Assembly (NCBI GenBank): GCA_002704625.1
Contig: PAGZ01000007.1
Coordinates: 1-32,893 of the forward strand
Direction: 5' to 3'
Length of the DNA stretch: 32,893 nucleotides
Source of the DNA: Candidatus Pelagibacter sp.
GTDB taxonomy: Bacteria; Pseudomonadota; Alphaproteobacteria; Pelagibacterales; Pelagibacteraceae
Shown: positions 24,923 to 32,893 of the stretch, piece by piece
Layout of the letters: each line of letters opens with the position of its first letter
Numbering within the stretch: position 1 is the stretch's first letter
Program-made: the position numbers and the translations under genes
Notes under the pieces: generated by a model
Told to the model about the DNA's origin: nothing
Database searches by the model: none
Seen by the model: the letters and a program-made list of their open reading frames with translations, nothing else

Positions 24923-26179
24923 TTGCTTAAAATTTTAAATAAAAAAAGTTTCAAAATCAATTTATCTTGGATTACTTTTGATAAATTATTTAGAGGATCG
25001 TTAAATATATTTTTGTTAATATTATTGGCAAGGTATCTAGGACCAGAAGAATTTGGTATTTTAAACTACCTTTTAGCATTACTTTTTTTATTTAATGTAT
25101 TTGCATCATTTGGAATTAACCCAGTTTTAGTAAATCAAATTATAAGGAGCAAAAAACATGATCATGAATTAATTATGAATGCATATTATTTCAGAATAAT
25201 TGTTAGTTTAATAAATTATTTTATATTTTTATTTATTATCTATTTATTCAATAAAAATGACATATATTTTACTTATACATTAATTTTAGGTTTTGCTTTA
25301 ATATTTAAAAGTTATGAAATTATTTTTAGTTTTTTTGAGGCAAAGTTATTATTAAAATATATAGTAATTTCGCAATTAATTGGTCTTATATTTTCATTTC
25401 TAATTGTAATCTATTCCATGATAAACAAATTAGATAATAGCTATTTATATTTCGCTTTAGTTTTTGATTTTGTTATTGTATTTTCACTTATTAATATATT
25501 TTATTTTTTAAGACAAAAAAAAATATTTGTAAAAATTAATTTTTTTAAAATTAATAAGTTATTAGTCAAAAGCTTTCCAATTTTAATTACGTCTCTAAGC
25601 ATTTATCTATACATGCGAATAGATCAAATCATGATAAATCAGTTGTTGGATGAATATAATTTAGGTATATACTCAGTTTCAGTTAGATACATAGAAATAT
25701 TTCATTTTATACCTAAAGTTTTATTAATTTCATATTTACCAATAATTTTAAAAAGTAAGAAATATAATTTAGATTTAACAAACTTAAATTCTTTTTTATT
25801 AAAAATTTCATTATTTATAGTACTAATTATATTAATAAGCACAAAAACCATAATACCTTATATATTTGGTCAATTTTATATTGAGAGTATTTATACAACT
25901 TTCATATTGTCATTTTCTTTAATTTTTGTTTTTTTTGGAGTTGCAAACGAGCACTGGTACATTGATAATAATTTTCAAAAATATTATGCAATTAATGTTT
26001 TTTTGGGTGCATTAATAAATATTTTTTTAAATTTTTTATTAATACCTAAAATTGGTATTTCTGGCGCAGCATATTCAACCTTGCTAACTTATTTTTTAAT
26101 AATCTTTTTGTTTGATTTTATTAATAAGAAAACTAGAAAATTATTTAAGATTAAGCTTAAATCTTTAAAGATATTATGA
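24923..26179 (+). CDS. wzx: Wzx-type oligosaccharide flippase (MOP superfamily)
   Basis: It moves undecaprenyl-diphosphate-linked repeat units from the cytoplasmic to the periplasmic face. The sequence LLARYLGPEEFGILNYLLAL near the N-terminus is a signature of polysaccharide flippases (RYLGPxxFGxxxY), and GISGAAYSTLLTYF in the last fifth is the second classical MOP motif. About 12 hydrophobic segments are spread over 418 residues, a normal length. The start is TTG at 24923 directly after the ligase stop; no suitable ATG is near. It is the only flippase in the window. The end overlaps the GT4 gene (ATGA), so ligase, flippase and glycosyltransferase form one unit. Confidence 0.9.
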   Translation: MLKILNKKSFKINLSWITFDKLFRGSLNIFLLILLARYLGPEEFGILNYLLALLFLFNVFASFGINPVLVNQIIRSKKHDHELIMNAYYFRIIVSLINYFIFLFIIYLFNKNDIYFTYTLILGFALIFKSYEIIFSFFEAKLLLKYIVISQLIGLIFSFLIVIYSMINKLDNSYLYFALVFDFVIVFSLINIFYFLRQKKIFVKINFFKINKLLVKSFPILITSLSIYLYMRIDQIMINQLLDEYNLGIYSVSVRYIEIFHFIPKVLLISYLPIILKSKKYNLDLTNLNSFLLKISLFIVLIILISTKTIIPYIFGQFYIESIYTTFILSFSLIFVFFGVANEHWYIDNNFQKYYAINVFLGALINIFLNFLLIPKIGISGAAYSTLLTYFLIIFLFDFINKKTRKLFKIKLKSLKIL

Positions 26180-27309
26180 TTATTGGAATAATTTCGAGAT
26201 CTAATCTAGATGATAAGATATTTTGGTCAGGGACAGCAAATACAATTTATTCAAATTTAAAATCAAAAAATAATATTAAAACCGTAAAAATAGATAATTT
26301 AAATAATTTACTAAGAAAAGTTTATGCTATCAGAAGAGAGTATCTTAAGTTTATAAAAAATATTAAATATGATGAAGCTTATAATGAAACAATATCAAAA
26401 AATTTCTCAAGACAAATTGAAAATAGACTAAAAGATATTGAAGTAGACTATTTATTGACATTTGATATTTCATTAATTTCTCATTTAAAAACAAAAATAC
26501 CAATATTACTTTGGACAGATACTCTGTATACCGATTACTATGAACATTATTTTAAAGAAAAAAATATTTCTAAAGAAACTAACAAAAACATAAAAATTCT
26601 TGAAAAAAAGACAATCAAGAAATGTTATAAGGTTTTTCTCTCTAGTATATGGGCAATAAATAAAGCAAAAAAAAAATATAAAAAATTTTCAGAAAAATTT
26701 CATCACTTAAATTTAGGGCCTAATTTTAATGTAAAAATTACAGATAAAACGATAAGTCGTAAATTAAAAATAAGGCCTAAATGCAGAATTAACTTAATAA
26801 CCTTGAGTGTTAAGTGGAAAAGGAAAGGCTTGGATAAGGTTTTAAAACTTAATGAAACTATTAATAGGAAAGGCATAAAATCTTATTTAACAGTAATAGG
26901 TTTAAAAAATAAAAAATTTAATGATAAAAGAGTAAAATTTGTTGGGTTTATAAATAAAAACGACCCTAGTGGAGAAAAGATTATATCTAATCATCTTTTA
27001 AAAAATCATTTCCATATATTATTTTCGGAATCAGAAGCATATGGTTTAGCTCTTATAGAAGCTAATTCAAGAGCCGTACCCAATATTACTTTTAATGTTG
27101 GAGGAATTTCTCATATAATAAAAGATAATTTAAATGGTAAGGCTTTTAATCAAAATGAGGATATAAATAATATAGCAAACTATATTATAGAAACTTTTAA
27201 AAATAAAAAAAAATATGAAAAATTAGCTTTATCTTCTCGTAGAGAATATTTATTAAAATATGATTACGATAAAATAATTAGTAAATTTATTTATTTAATT
27301 AAAAAATAA
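26176..27309 (+). CDS. GT4-family glycosyltransferase
   Basis: This 377-residue GT-B protein has ILLWTDTLYTDYYEHYF in the acceptor domain, a linker with KCYKVFLSS and NLGPNFN, and a donor domain starting NLITLSVKWKRKGLDKVL. The EX7E motif is EAYGLALIE, followed by ANSRAVPNITFNVGGI and a GKAF loop, all typical for retaining GT4 enzymes. It overlaps the flippase stop by 4 bases and ends 5 bases from the converging minus-strand operon. Donor and linkage are unknown. The role as one of the enzymes that build the repeat unit is likely by context. Confidence 0.85.
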   Translation: MIIGIISRSNLDDKIFWSGTANTIYSNLKSKNNIKTVKIDNLNNLLRKVYAIRREYLKFIKNIKYDEAYNETISKNFSRQIENRLKDIEVDYLLTFDISLISHLKTKIPILLWTDTLYTDYYEHYFKEKNISKETNKNIKILEKKTIKKCYKVFLSSIWAINKAKKKYKKFSEKFHHLNLGPNFNVKITDKTISRKLKIRPKCRINLITLSVKWKRKGLDKVLKLNETINRKGIKSYLTVIGLKNKKFNDKRVKFVGFINKNDPSGEKIISNHLLKNHFHILFSESEAYGLALIEANSRAVPNITFNVGGISHIIKDNLNGKAFNQNEDINNIANYIIETFKNKKKYEKLALSSRREYLLKYDYDKIISKFIYLIKK

Positions 27310-27314
27310 TTCCA

Positions 27315-28181
27315 TCACAAAAATGTTTCTAGCTCATAGTTATATGGTTTAAATTGTTTTTGATTTTTTTGACTAATTTGAAATTTTAATTTATGATTAA
27401 ATATAACTTTTACACCCGTCATTAAGCATTCCAAATTAAATAATGATAATAAATTATCATCACCAGAGAGACAAAATTTTGTTCTTTTTAAAATTGTTAA
27501 TAATTTAATTTTATTAACTGTACCCAAATATATGCAACCTTTCACATTGAGTTTATCACCGACAATTATAATTTTTTTTTTATTATTAATCTGATTTTTT
27601 AAATAAGTTATGTGGTGATCAAAAAATTTATTTTTATGTTTCCTATAATAAACTATAAGGTCAAATATTCTTTTTGTTTTTTTTTTATTGATTTTAATAT
27701 AATAATTATTTGGTATGAAATTAAATACTGATTTTTTTTTTATTTCTTTGTTTACAAATTTTTTTAAAATATTTGTAGCAAAAAGTATCCTTTTTTGTCT
27801 GTAGTTTAAAATAATCAAACTTAAGTGGTAAAAAATTGGTAAAATTTTTGCTCTAATTAATGAATTAATATTTTTTATTTTATTTATTTGAATACTTCCA
27901 GTTATTGGTCCAAATATAGTTTTTGGGGGACATAATAAAAAAATAAGACAATTCCAGAGAGGCAAATAATTTACATATATTGTTTTTTTTCCTAAAAAAT
28001 AATAATACCATAAGACTAATATTCCTAAAATCTGATAGATATATTCACTTAAATAAAACTTATATTTTGGATTAATAACTTTGATATCTTTAATCTTTAA
28101 AGAATTAAGATAAATTCTTGCTAAATTACCCTCCCCACTATTTTTGTTATAATCGCAAATCCAAGAGGTATGTTTGTTCAT
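27315..28181 (-). CDS. probable glycosyltransferase, unassigned family
   Basis: I cannot assign a family with certainty. The 288-residue protein begins TSWICDYNKNSGEGNLARIY; such a Gly-rich loop after the first strand is common in GT-B enzymes. A hydrophobic stretch sits at about residues 48-63 (YQILGILVLWYYYFLG). PPKTIFGPITGSIQ resembles the GP-x-x-G segment that ends the N-terminal half of several GT4-like proteins, and IIIVGDKL followed by CIYLGTVNKIKLLTIL looks like a GT-B donor domain, though without an EX7E motif. It is the last gene of the five-gene minus-strand operon; its ATG overlaps the preceding stop by one base (TAATG). No frameshift was seen. Confidence 0.5.
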   Translation of the reverse strand: MNKHTSWICDYNKNSGEGNLARIYLNSLKIKDIKVINPKYKFYLSEYIYQILGILVLWYYYFLGKKTIYVNYLPLWNCLIFLLCPPKTIFGPITGSIQINKIKNINSLIRAKILPIFYHLSLIILNYRQKRILFATNILKKFVNKEIKKKSVFNFIPNNYYIKINKKKTKRIFDLIVYYRKHKNKFFDHHITYLKNQINNKKKIIIVGDKLNVKGCIYLGTVNKIKLLTILKRTKFCLSGDDNLLSLFNLECLMTGVKVIFNHKLKFQISQKNQKQFKPYNYELETFL

Positions 28182-29596
28182 TAAAAAATATCAATTTTAC
28201 CTGTAAATTTTAATTTTGAATATAACAATCCACTTTCTATTAATCTTTTGAACCTTCTAGTTGTATCAAAACGTAGTCTCCATAGCCATTCTAAATTTAA
28301 AATATAAAATATTGATGGTGCCTCCTTTTCAAAACCACTAAGAATATTTAAGCTACCACCAATACATAGAATATTAATATTAGGAAACTTTTTTATCAAA
28401 TAATTTGCTACTAATTCTTGTTTAGGAGTCGGTAGTGTCAAAATAATTAAATTTTTTTTTCCTAAATTTAAGTTTTTAATTGATTTGATTATTTTTTTTT
28501 CATTTCCATAAGGTAGCTTAAAATAATTATATTTGACTTTTAATTTATCTTTTAACCACAACTGTGTAATCATTGGTAAATCACCTAATATAGAAATTCT
28601 TATACTTTTTTTATGTGAATTTATTACAGGTAGTAATCTTGAAAAGAATATTCTTCCTGGTTTTTTTACTTTATGAGTTGAAAAAGTTGAAAAAAGTCCA
28701 TCTGACCAATAAAAATGTTTATGGTTCCTCAAATTATACTTATGATTGAAGCCGATATAAGCTAAATTCAATGCAGATGTAATTGTTCCTTTTCCTTGAA
28801 CAATATTTTTCTCATTTATAAATTTTATTTTTGAATGATTATTTATTTTTTTTAAATAAGGTGAATTATTTATATTTTTTAAATTAAAAAATTGATTAGA
28901 TTTAGACATTAATTTTTTTAAATAATCCAAAGTTGAAAAATCATTTTTTCTGTAGATTTTAATATCTTCAATAAGTTTCTTATAAAAATGTCTAAAATTG
29001 GTACTTAATCCACCATGACGCATTATACATATGAATTTATTTATATAAGATATTTTTATATTTGTTTTAAGTAATCTAATTAAAAATTCTGTATCTGATG
29101 ATATAAAATAATTTTTATTATACTCAAATTTTTTATAAACTTTTTTTTTTATAAAAGTTCCTGTGTGTGGTGGTAAATCATATTTATTTTTCAATTTGAT
29201 ATTTTTCCAAGATCTATTGATTTCTAGTAGATTATTTTTTTTACTAAAAAGTATATTTCCATAAATTAAATCGGTTTTTTTATTCAGAAATTCTTTGTTT
29301 ACATAACTGAGAGTTTTATTGCTAAAAAATACGTCATCTGAATGTAGTACACCTATTATATCTCCACTTGATTTAGAAATACCAAAATTTAAACATTCAT
29401 AGATAGAGCTGTTATAATTAAATTTTTTTATATTTTTATCTTTTATACTTTTTAAATAATATTCAGTATTATCATTTGACTTTGAATAAATAATGATTAA
29501 TTCTTTATCAACTTCTGTTTGCTCTCGAAAAGACTCTACGGATGACATTATATAAGGCATACTTTTAAAAGCGCACATTATTATAGAGATTTTCAT
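28181..29596 (-). CDS. fusion glycosyltransferase: GT2 domain + WecG/TagA/CpsF (GT26) domain
   Basis: Two glycosyltransferases are combined in 471 residues. Residues 1-210 are GT2: SIIMCAFKSMPYI, then SKSNDNTEYY, and GVLHSDDVFF with the metal-binding Asp87-Asp88, then SSDTEFLIRLL. Residues about 255-471 are a complete WecG/TagA/CpsF domain: a SDG loop (Asp299), RISILGD, LPTPKQE (Pro391-Glu394, the conserved G-x-P-x-QE-type motif), CIGGSLNILSG, EAPSIF and LEWLWRL with TRRFKR near the end. GT26 enzymes usually add the second sugar to undecaprenyl-diphosphate-linked aminosugar; the GT2 part may add the next one. Both parts appear intact. The gene overlaps its neighbours by 4 bases upstream and 1 base downstream. 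Confidence 0.85.
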   Translation of the reverse strand: MKISIIMCAFKSMPYIMSSVESFREQTEVDKELIIIYSKSNDNTEYYLKSIKDKNIKKFNYNSSIYECLNFGISKSSGDIIGVLHSDDVFFSNKTLSYVNKEFLNKKTDLIYGNILFSKKNNLLEINRSWKNIKLKNKYDLPPHTGTFIKKKVYKKFEYNKNYFISSDTEFLIRLLKTNIKISYINKFICIMRHGGLSTNFRHFYKKLIEDIKIYRKNDFSTLDYLKKLMSKSNQFFNLKNINNSPYLKKINNHSKIKFINEKNIVQGKGTITSALNLAYIGFNHKYNLRNHKHFYWSDGLFSTFSTHKVKKPGRIFFSRLLPVINSHKKSIRISILGDLPMITQLWLKDKLKVKYNYFKLPYGNEKKIIKSIKNLNLGKKNLIILTLPTPKQELVANYLIKKFPNINILCIGGSLNILSGFEKEAPSIFYILNLEWLWRLRFDTTRRFKRLIESGLLYSKLKFTGKIDIF

Positions 29597-30981
29597 ATTT
29601 TTTTTACTAAGTATAAAGAGTTTATAATTAATAGGTAGTCAACACCAAACAACATTATTGAATTTTCAATTAAACACCTTAAAAATATTAACAAAATTAA
29701 TACATGGCCTATCTTTGAATAATTATTTTCAATTATTTTTAGTTTAAAAATACTAAAAATTTCTTTTTTTATATTAAGCCAAAAATATAAAAACAGAAAT
29801 AGAGATATAATACCACCTGATATCAATGAGTATAAATAAGCATTAGAGATTGGATTAATTATTTGATTATTTTTTTCTCTAGATTGATTAAGCAGTATTC
29901 TGTCGGACATTGATCCATACCCTATCAGAGGTTTTTTTTTTATGTATTCAAAAGAGTCTCTCCAAATGTTTAATCTCCCAGAAAACAACATATTTTCAAT
30001 CTGAGCAGTTCCTTTTTTACTCAAATCTTTCATAATTCTAAAATGACTAATTTTATTATCTTTATTTTCGTTTATTATTTTGAGTTCTTTGTTTTGTTCA
30101 GCTTTAATATAATTATTAAAATATATTCTTGAGTTAGATATCAAAAATGAAAGTAAAATTTGTATTAAAAAAATAGATAAGATAAATTTTATAGACTTTA
30201 TTTTATTAGAGGCGTTTAATAAAAAAATAATATTGATAATTAAATATGAAATAATTCCAAATCTTGATTGATATAAAAATAATAATGAACCTAATATAAT
30301 AAGGATAATATTATTTACTAATTTAATTAAATTTTGAGAATTATTATTAAAAAAATAAATAATAATATATAAAAAAATTATTGATCTAGATATTCCTGTA
30401 ACTCTAGGAATTTCATGATTAAAAAAATAAGCATTTTCTCTAAATATATTTAAAGAATATAAAGAACTTTTTGAATTTAGAAAAATAAAATCTGAAAGAT
30501 TTTTATATGAAAAAAATATAACCATAAAAAATAGAAAGAATATAGAAATGAGAAATATATTTTTAAATTCAAAACTTTCGATTTTATCCATTAACATAAA
30601 TAAAAATATTGAAGAAATTGAAGAAATAATCCAATGGTATCTTCCAATATGATTTATTCTATCTTCAAGACTTGAAATAACTGAATAATTTGAAGTATAA
30701 GTTGATATTAATTGAATTATTTGAATTATTAAAATTATAATTAAAAATTTGTTTTGTTCTTTGAATAACTTTTTTTTTATAATTAAATATAAACAGATTA
30801 TTAAAACAATTATTGGAATTATGGCTCTTATTAAATTTACAAATTCATTAAAATTTAATAAAGAAATATTAATTTTATTTTCAAAAATAAACAAAAAATT
30901 ATATGGATCAGATCCTATGGATACCCATAATCCAATAAATAGCACATACGCTAAATAGCTATAATTTCTATCTATTTTCAT
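29593..30981 (-). CDS. Wzy-like O-antigen polymerase (O-antigen ligase superfamily)
   Basis: This inner-membrane protein of 462 residues has about 11-12 hydrophobic segments. A large hydrophilic loop between about residues 285 and 380 includes LFSGRLNIWRDSFEYI, then KKPLIGYGSM, a pattern seen in Wzy/O-antigen ligase superfamily proteins just before the last helices (R-x-x-x-W-x-x-x ... P-x-x-G-x-G). The classical HNxxL motif of ligases is replaced by NPISNAYLYSLISGG, which favours a polymerase rather than a ligase. It is in the same operon as three glycosyltransferases, consistent with joining repeat units in the periplasm. The gene overlaps the SGNH-like gene upstream by 14 bases. Confidence 0.75.
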   Translation of the reverse strand: MKIDRNYSYLAYVLFIGLWVSIGSDPYNFLFIFENKINISLLNFNEFVNLIRAIIPIIVLIICLYLIIKKKLFKEQNKFLIIILIIQIIQLISTYTSNYSVISSLEDRINHIGRYHWIISSISSIFLFMLMDKIESFEFKNIFLISIFFLFFMVIFFSYKNLSDFIFLNSKSSLYSLNIFRENAYFFNHEIPRVTGISRSIIFLYIIIYFFNNNSQNLIKLVNNIILIILGSLLFLYQSRFGIISYLIINIIFLLNASNKIKSIKFILSIFLIQILLSFLISNSRIYFNNYIKAEQNKELKIINENKDNKISHFRIMKDLSKKGTAQIENMLFSGRLNIWRDSFEYIKKKPLIGYGSMSDRILLNQSREKNNQIINPISNAYLYSLISGGIISLFLFLYFWLNIKKEIFSIFKLKIIENNYSKIGHVLILLIFLRCLIENSIMLFGVDYLLIINSLYLVKKI

Positions 30982-31933
30982 TTAAATAATTTGAAATAAT
31001 TTTACCTACTAATTTTTTTCCAGAGTAATTTTGATGCATTGAGTCACAAAACAGATCTAATTTTTTGTCATTGATATCAAGCATTTTCTTTGTATCTATA
31101 AAATAGACGTTATTAAAATTTTTTAATAATCTTTCAACTTTTTCCAGATAATAGTAATAAAATCTGCTTTCACTACTCTCTAAGTTTGATTTATTAAACA
31201 ATGAAACTATTATAAATTTTTCAACACCATTTAAGTTCGACAGCAAAATAGCTTCTTTTGTATTTTTAAAAAATTCATTTGATGAAAAAATTAAGTCCTT
31301 TTCTTGAATTAATTTTTTTTCATATCTCAAGTTAATACCTATTTTATCAAATAATCTTATCGATAATTCATCAAAAAAATAAAAAGTGACCATATAATTT
31401 TTAATAGATTTCCTAATAGAATGTAAGTTAATAATAATATTGTCATTTGTACTATTATTTCTTTTACTGTGTAAAATTTCATTTACTTTATTTGCCCAAA
31501 TTATAGTTTTTGGTACCTGGGATTTTTCTAATTCAGATCTTAGTACATTTAAGGAAAAATCTGAGTTTACGCCATTCCTAGAAAAATTTTTTTTTTTCAA
31601 ATTTGTTTCTAGATAGTCAACCCAAGATAAATTTTTGCTATCACAAAAACCTTTGTTAGAAGTTGACCCACCGAAGATCCATATTTGATCTTTAATATGT
31701 TCTTTCTCTCCCACTATTCTGTTTATTATTTTAGAAGCATCAGTAATATAAAACTCTCCTTTACTAATGCTATGTAATGTTAAAGTGATATTTTTATCAA
31801 TCCCATAAACTAAAATTGTTAAATTAAATGTAAATAAAAATATTGTTACTCTTAATATTAATTCAAATATTAATAGATAAGATATTGGTAAAATAATAGA
31901 AAAATATATTATTTTTTTTGATTTATAATACAT
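30968..31933 (-). CDS. membrane-anchored SGNH-hydrolase-like protein
   Basis: A strong signal-anchor helix lies at residues 8-45 (two hydrophobic stretches), after which the protein should be periplasmic. Block I reads IWIFGGSTSNKG (Ser90 or Thr91 in the nucleophile position; GGST is used in place of GDS in several glycan-locus SGNH proteins). Near the end, DSMHQNYSG (Asp297, His300) is the block V D-x-x-H pair. The middle is divergent. The likely role is addition or removal of acyl groups on the exported glycan, but this is inference from fold and context. The protein has the same plan as the frameshifted gene at 11185-12094. The start lies 25 bases inside the upstream GT2 gene. Confidence 0.65.
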   Translation of the reverse strand: MYYKSKKIIYFSIILPISYLLIFELILRVTIFLFTFNLTILVYGIDKNITLTLHSISKGEFYITDASKIINRIVGEKEHIKDQIWIFGGSTSNKGFCDSKNLSWVDYLETNLKKKNFSRNGVNSDFSLNVLRSELEKSQVPKTIIWANKVNEILHSKRNNSTNDNIIINLHSIRKSIKNYMVTFYFFDELSIRLFDKIGINLRYEKKLIQEKDLIFSSNEFFKNTKEAILLSNLNGVEKFIIVSLFNKSNLESSESRFYYYYLEKVERLLKNFNNVYFIDTKKMLDINDKKLDLFCDSMHQNYSGKKLVGKIISNYLNENR

Positions 31934-32814
31934 AAAATAATTCCAATAATATTTCCAAAAAATTTTGTTATAGAATTAGATCTTATAGAAAAAATTCTAT
32001 TAAGGTTTAAAATACATTTTAAAAATGCAGCAATGTAAAATTTTTTTATACTCAACTTGTTTTTTTTTACAAATTTAAATCTATTTGTCATTTCTTTTAC
32101 CCCAAATTTAAAATTTGATCTTATAATTTCATTTGGGTGAGTATAAGTCGCATTAGCACACACAGTTAATTTACCTTGCTTACTTAGTTCAAAACTGAAA
32201 AATAAATCCTCAAGATAACTATAAATTCCAAGGCTTATATCAAAGTAAATTTTTTCCTTGATAAAATTTGATCTATATACACAAGCTTGTGTGCTTAGCC
32301 ATGTTGTTTCAATATTTTTATTTATATTTGAAATTTTAGTATGCCAGCCGCTTTGAGCAACTTTACCTGCTTGACTATTATAAATTCCATTTTGAGTAAA
32401 AATTTTTTTTTTTTTTAGAGTATCTAAAAAAATTGAATGGTTTTTTTCAATTAAGTTGAAGCCATATCCTATATAATCTGGAAAGTTTTTAATATATTGA
32501 TCCATTACGTTTATAGAATTTTCACTAAAAATTATATCGTCATCACAAAACATAATAAATTTATTTCTTTTGTTATATTCTTTGATGCCAATATTTCTCT
32601 GAATTGAGGTTGAAGGATCTGATTTTATTACTCTTATATTTTTGTGAGTCTTGGTCTTATTTATTATCTTTTTATGAATATTTTCACTTGAACTATCAAC
32701 AATTAAAATTTCATCAAAATAATTTATATTTGATCCCAATGTTTTAAAAAGTTTTTTTATAAATTCAAATCTATCTTTTGTAGGTATTATTAGGGATGTA
32801 GAATTAATAAACAT
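31909..32814 (-). CDS. GT2-family glycosyltransferase
   Basis: This is the first gene of the minus-strand operon, 301 residues. TSLIIPTKDRFEFIKK and ILIVDSSSE form the nucleotide-binding start of the GT-A fold, RNIGI the next conserved segment, and FCDDDIIF the DxD (Asp91-93). AQSGWH, then TWLSTQACVYR, then YLEDLFFSF (Glu-Asp catalytic-type pair) follow. The C-terminal 50 residues are basic and hydrophobic, fitting membrane association. The same order of motifs (DDD, QSG, W-LS, ED) occurs in the GT2 at 3301-4176, so they are probably distant paralogues. The donor sugar is unknown. Confidence 0.85.
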   Translation of the reverse strand: MFINSTSLIIPTKDRFEFIKKLFKTLGSNINYFDEILIVDSSSENIHKKIINKTKTHKNIRVIKSDPSTSIQRNIGIKEYNKRNKFIMFCDDDIIFSENSINVMDQYIKNFPDYIGYGFNLIEKNHSIFLDTLKKKKIFTQNGIYNSQAGKVAQSGWHTKISNINKNIETTWLSTQACVYRSNFIKEKIYFDISLGIYSYLEDLFFSFELSKQGKLTVCANATYTHPNEIIRSNFKFGVKEMTNRFKFVKKNKLSIKKFYIAAFLKCILNLNRIFSIRSNSITKFFGNIIGIILCIINQKK

Positions 32815-32836
32815 ACTAATTAAATTGATTCATTTC

Positions 32837-32842
32837 ATTATA
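32837..32842 (-). promoter_or_regulatory. candidate -10 box for the minus-strand operon
   Basis: Read on the minus strand this is TATAAT, 23 bases before the ATG at 32814. No good -35 sequence is found 16-18 bases further upstream, and such hexamers are frequent in this AT-rich DNA. The rest of 32815-32893 holds no gene. Confidence 0.2.
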
Positions 32843-32893
32843 ATTAAATTAATAATATAAGAATTTATATAACATTATTTAATAAATGCGTTT

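Noticed and set aside
30749..30958. Plus-strand open frame opposite the Wzy-like gene
   Set aside because: It is antisense to a hydrophobic coding region, with no start context or homology.
1..32893. CRISPR array, tRNA, rRNA, insertion sequence or phage genes
   Set aside because: No spaced direct repeats, no cloverleaf or rRNA-like sequence, and no transposase or integrase motifs were seen; repetitive look comes from A/T runs.
1..32893. Mycoplasma-like genetic code, suggested by AT content
   Set aside because: TGA serves as a stop at many clean gene junctions, and Trp is encoded by TGG.

Overview
This very AT-rich window (most codons end in A or T; proteins are rich in Lys, Asn and Ile) is one continuous cell-surface polysaccharide (O-antigen/capsule-type) biosynthesis region. 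TGA is used as a stop (many ATGA start/stop overlaps), so the standard bacterial code applies and a mycoplasma-type code is excluded. AT bias, near-absent intergenic DNA, few visible Shine-Dalgarno sites and a hypervariable surface-glycan content resemble a streamlined free-living bacterium such as a SAR11/Pelagibacter-type alphaproteobacterium. That assignment is inference: there is no rRNA, tRNA or housekeeping marker in the window.

Layout. (A) 2-6431, plus strand: sugar SDR epimerase (cut by the window start), CMP-sugar cytidylyltransferase, radical SAM/SPASM enzyme, SDR, GT2 glycosyltransferase, and a 752-residue protein joining an epimerase-like SDR to a CapD/WbpM-type 4,6-dehydratase. 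(B) 6597-7841 minus and 7910-9052 plus: two divergent GT4-type glycosyltransferases. (C) 9058-11198 plus: Gfo/Idh/MocA dehydrogenase and DegT aminotransferase, the usual pair for making an amino sugar. (D) 11185-12094 minus: SGNH-hydrolase-like membrane protein. (E) 12219-17391 plus: WecA-type initiating transferase, a large polytopic membrane protein, sugar N-formyltransferase, GtrB/ArnC-like polyprenyl-phosphate glycosyltransferase, methyltransferase. (F) 17393-22909 plus, with 22899-23594 minus: epimerase, SDR, second Gfo/Idh dehydrogenase, then HddA, HddC, GmhA and GmhB homologues (GDP-D-glycero-D-manno-heptose pathway) and a transaldolase-family enzyme that could supply sedoheptulose 7-phosphate. 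(G) 23635-27309 plus: O-antigen ligase/polymerase, Wzx flippase, GT4. (H) 32814-27315 minus: five-gene overlapping operon with GT2, SGNH-like protein, Wzy-like polymerase, a GT2-GT26 (WecG/TagA/CpsF) fusion and a probable glycosyltransferase.

Together the genes can make activated sugars (CMP-linked acid sugar, amino and N-formylamino sugar, GDP-heptose), start a glycan on undecaprenyl phosphate, extend it, decorate it (methyl, formyl, possibly acyl), flip it, polymerise it and ligate it.

The most striking signal is that five genes (9058-10120, 11185-12094, 18325-19174, 19167-20158, 21126-21807) are each split by a one-base frameshift exactly at a poly(A) tract of 10-15 bases, while both sides still read as conserved protein and gene ends still overlap neighbours correctly. 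Either the assembly has homopolymer errors, or these are slippage-dependent or phase-variable genes. Reads would decide. Other points of note are the two domain fusions, a Leu at the catalytic Tyr/Met position of the dehydratase, and the heptose module with its own transaldolase. No gene-free stretch exceeds about 165 bases; no tRNA, rRNA, CRISPR, IS element or transposase was seen.
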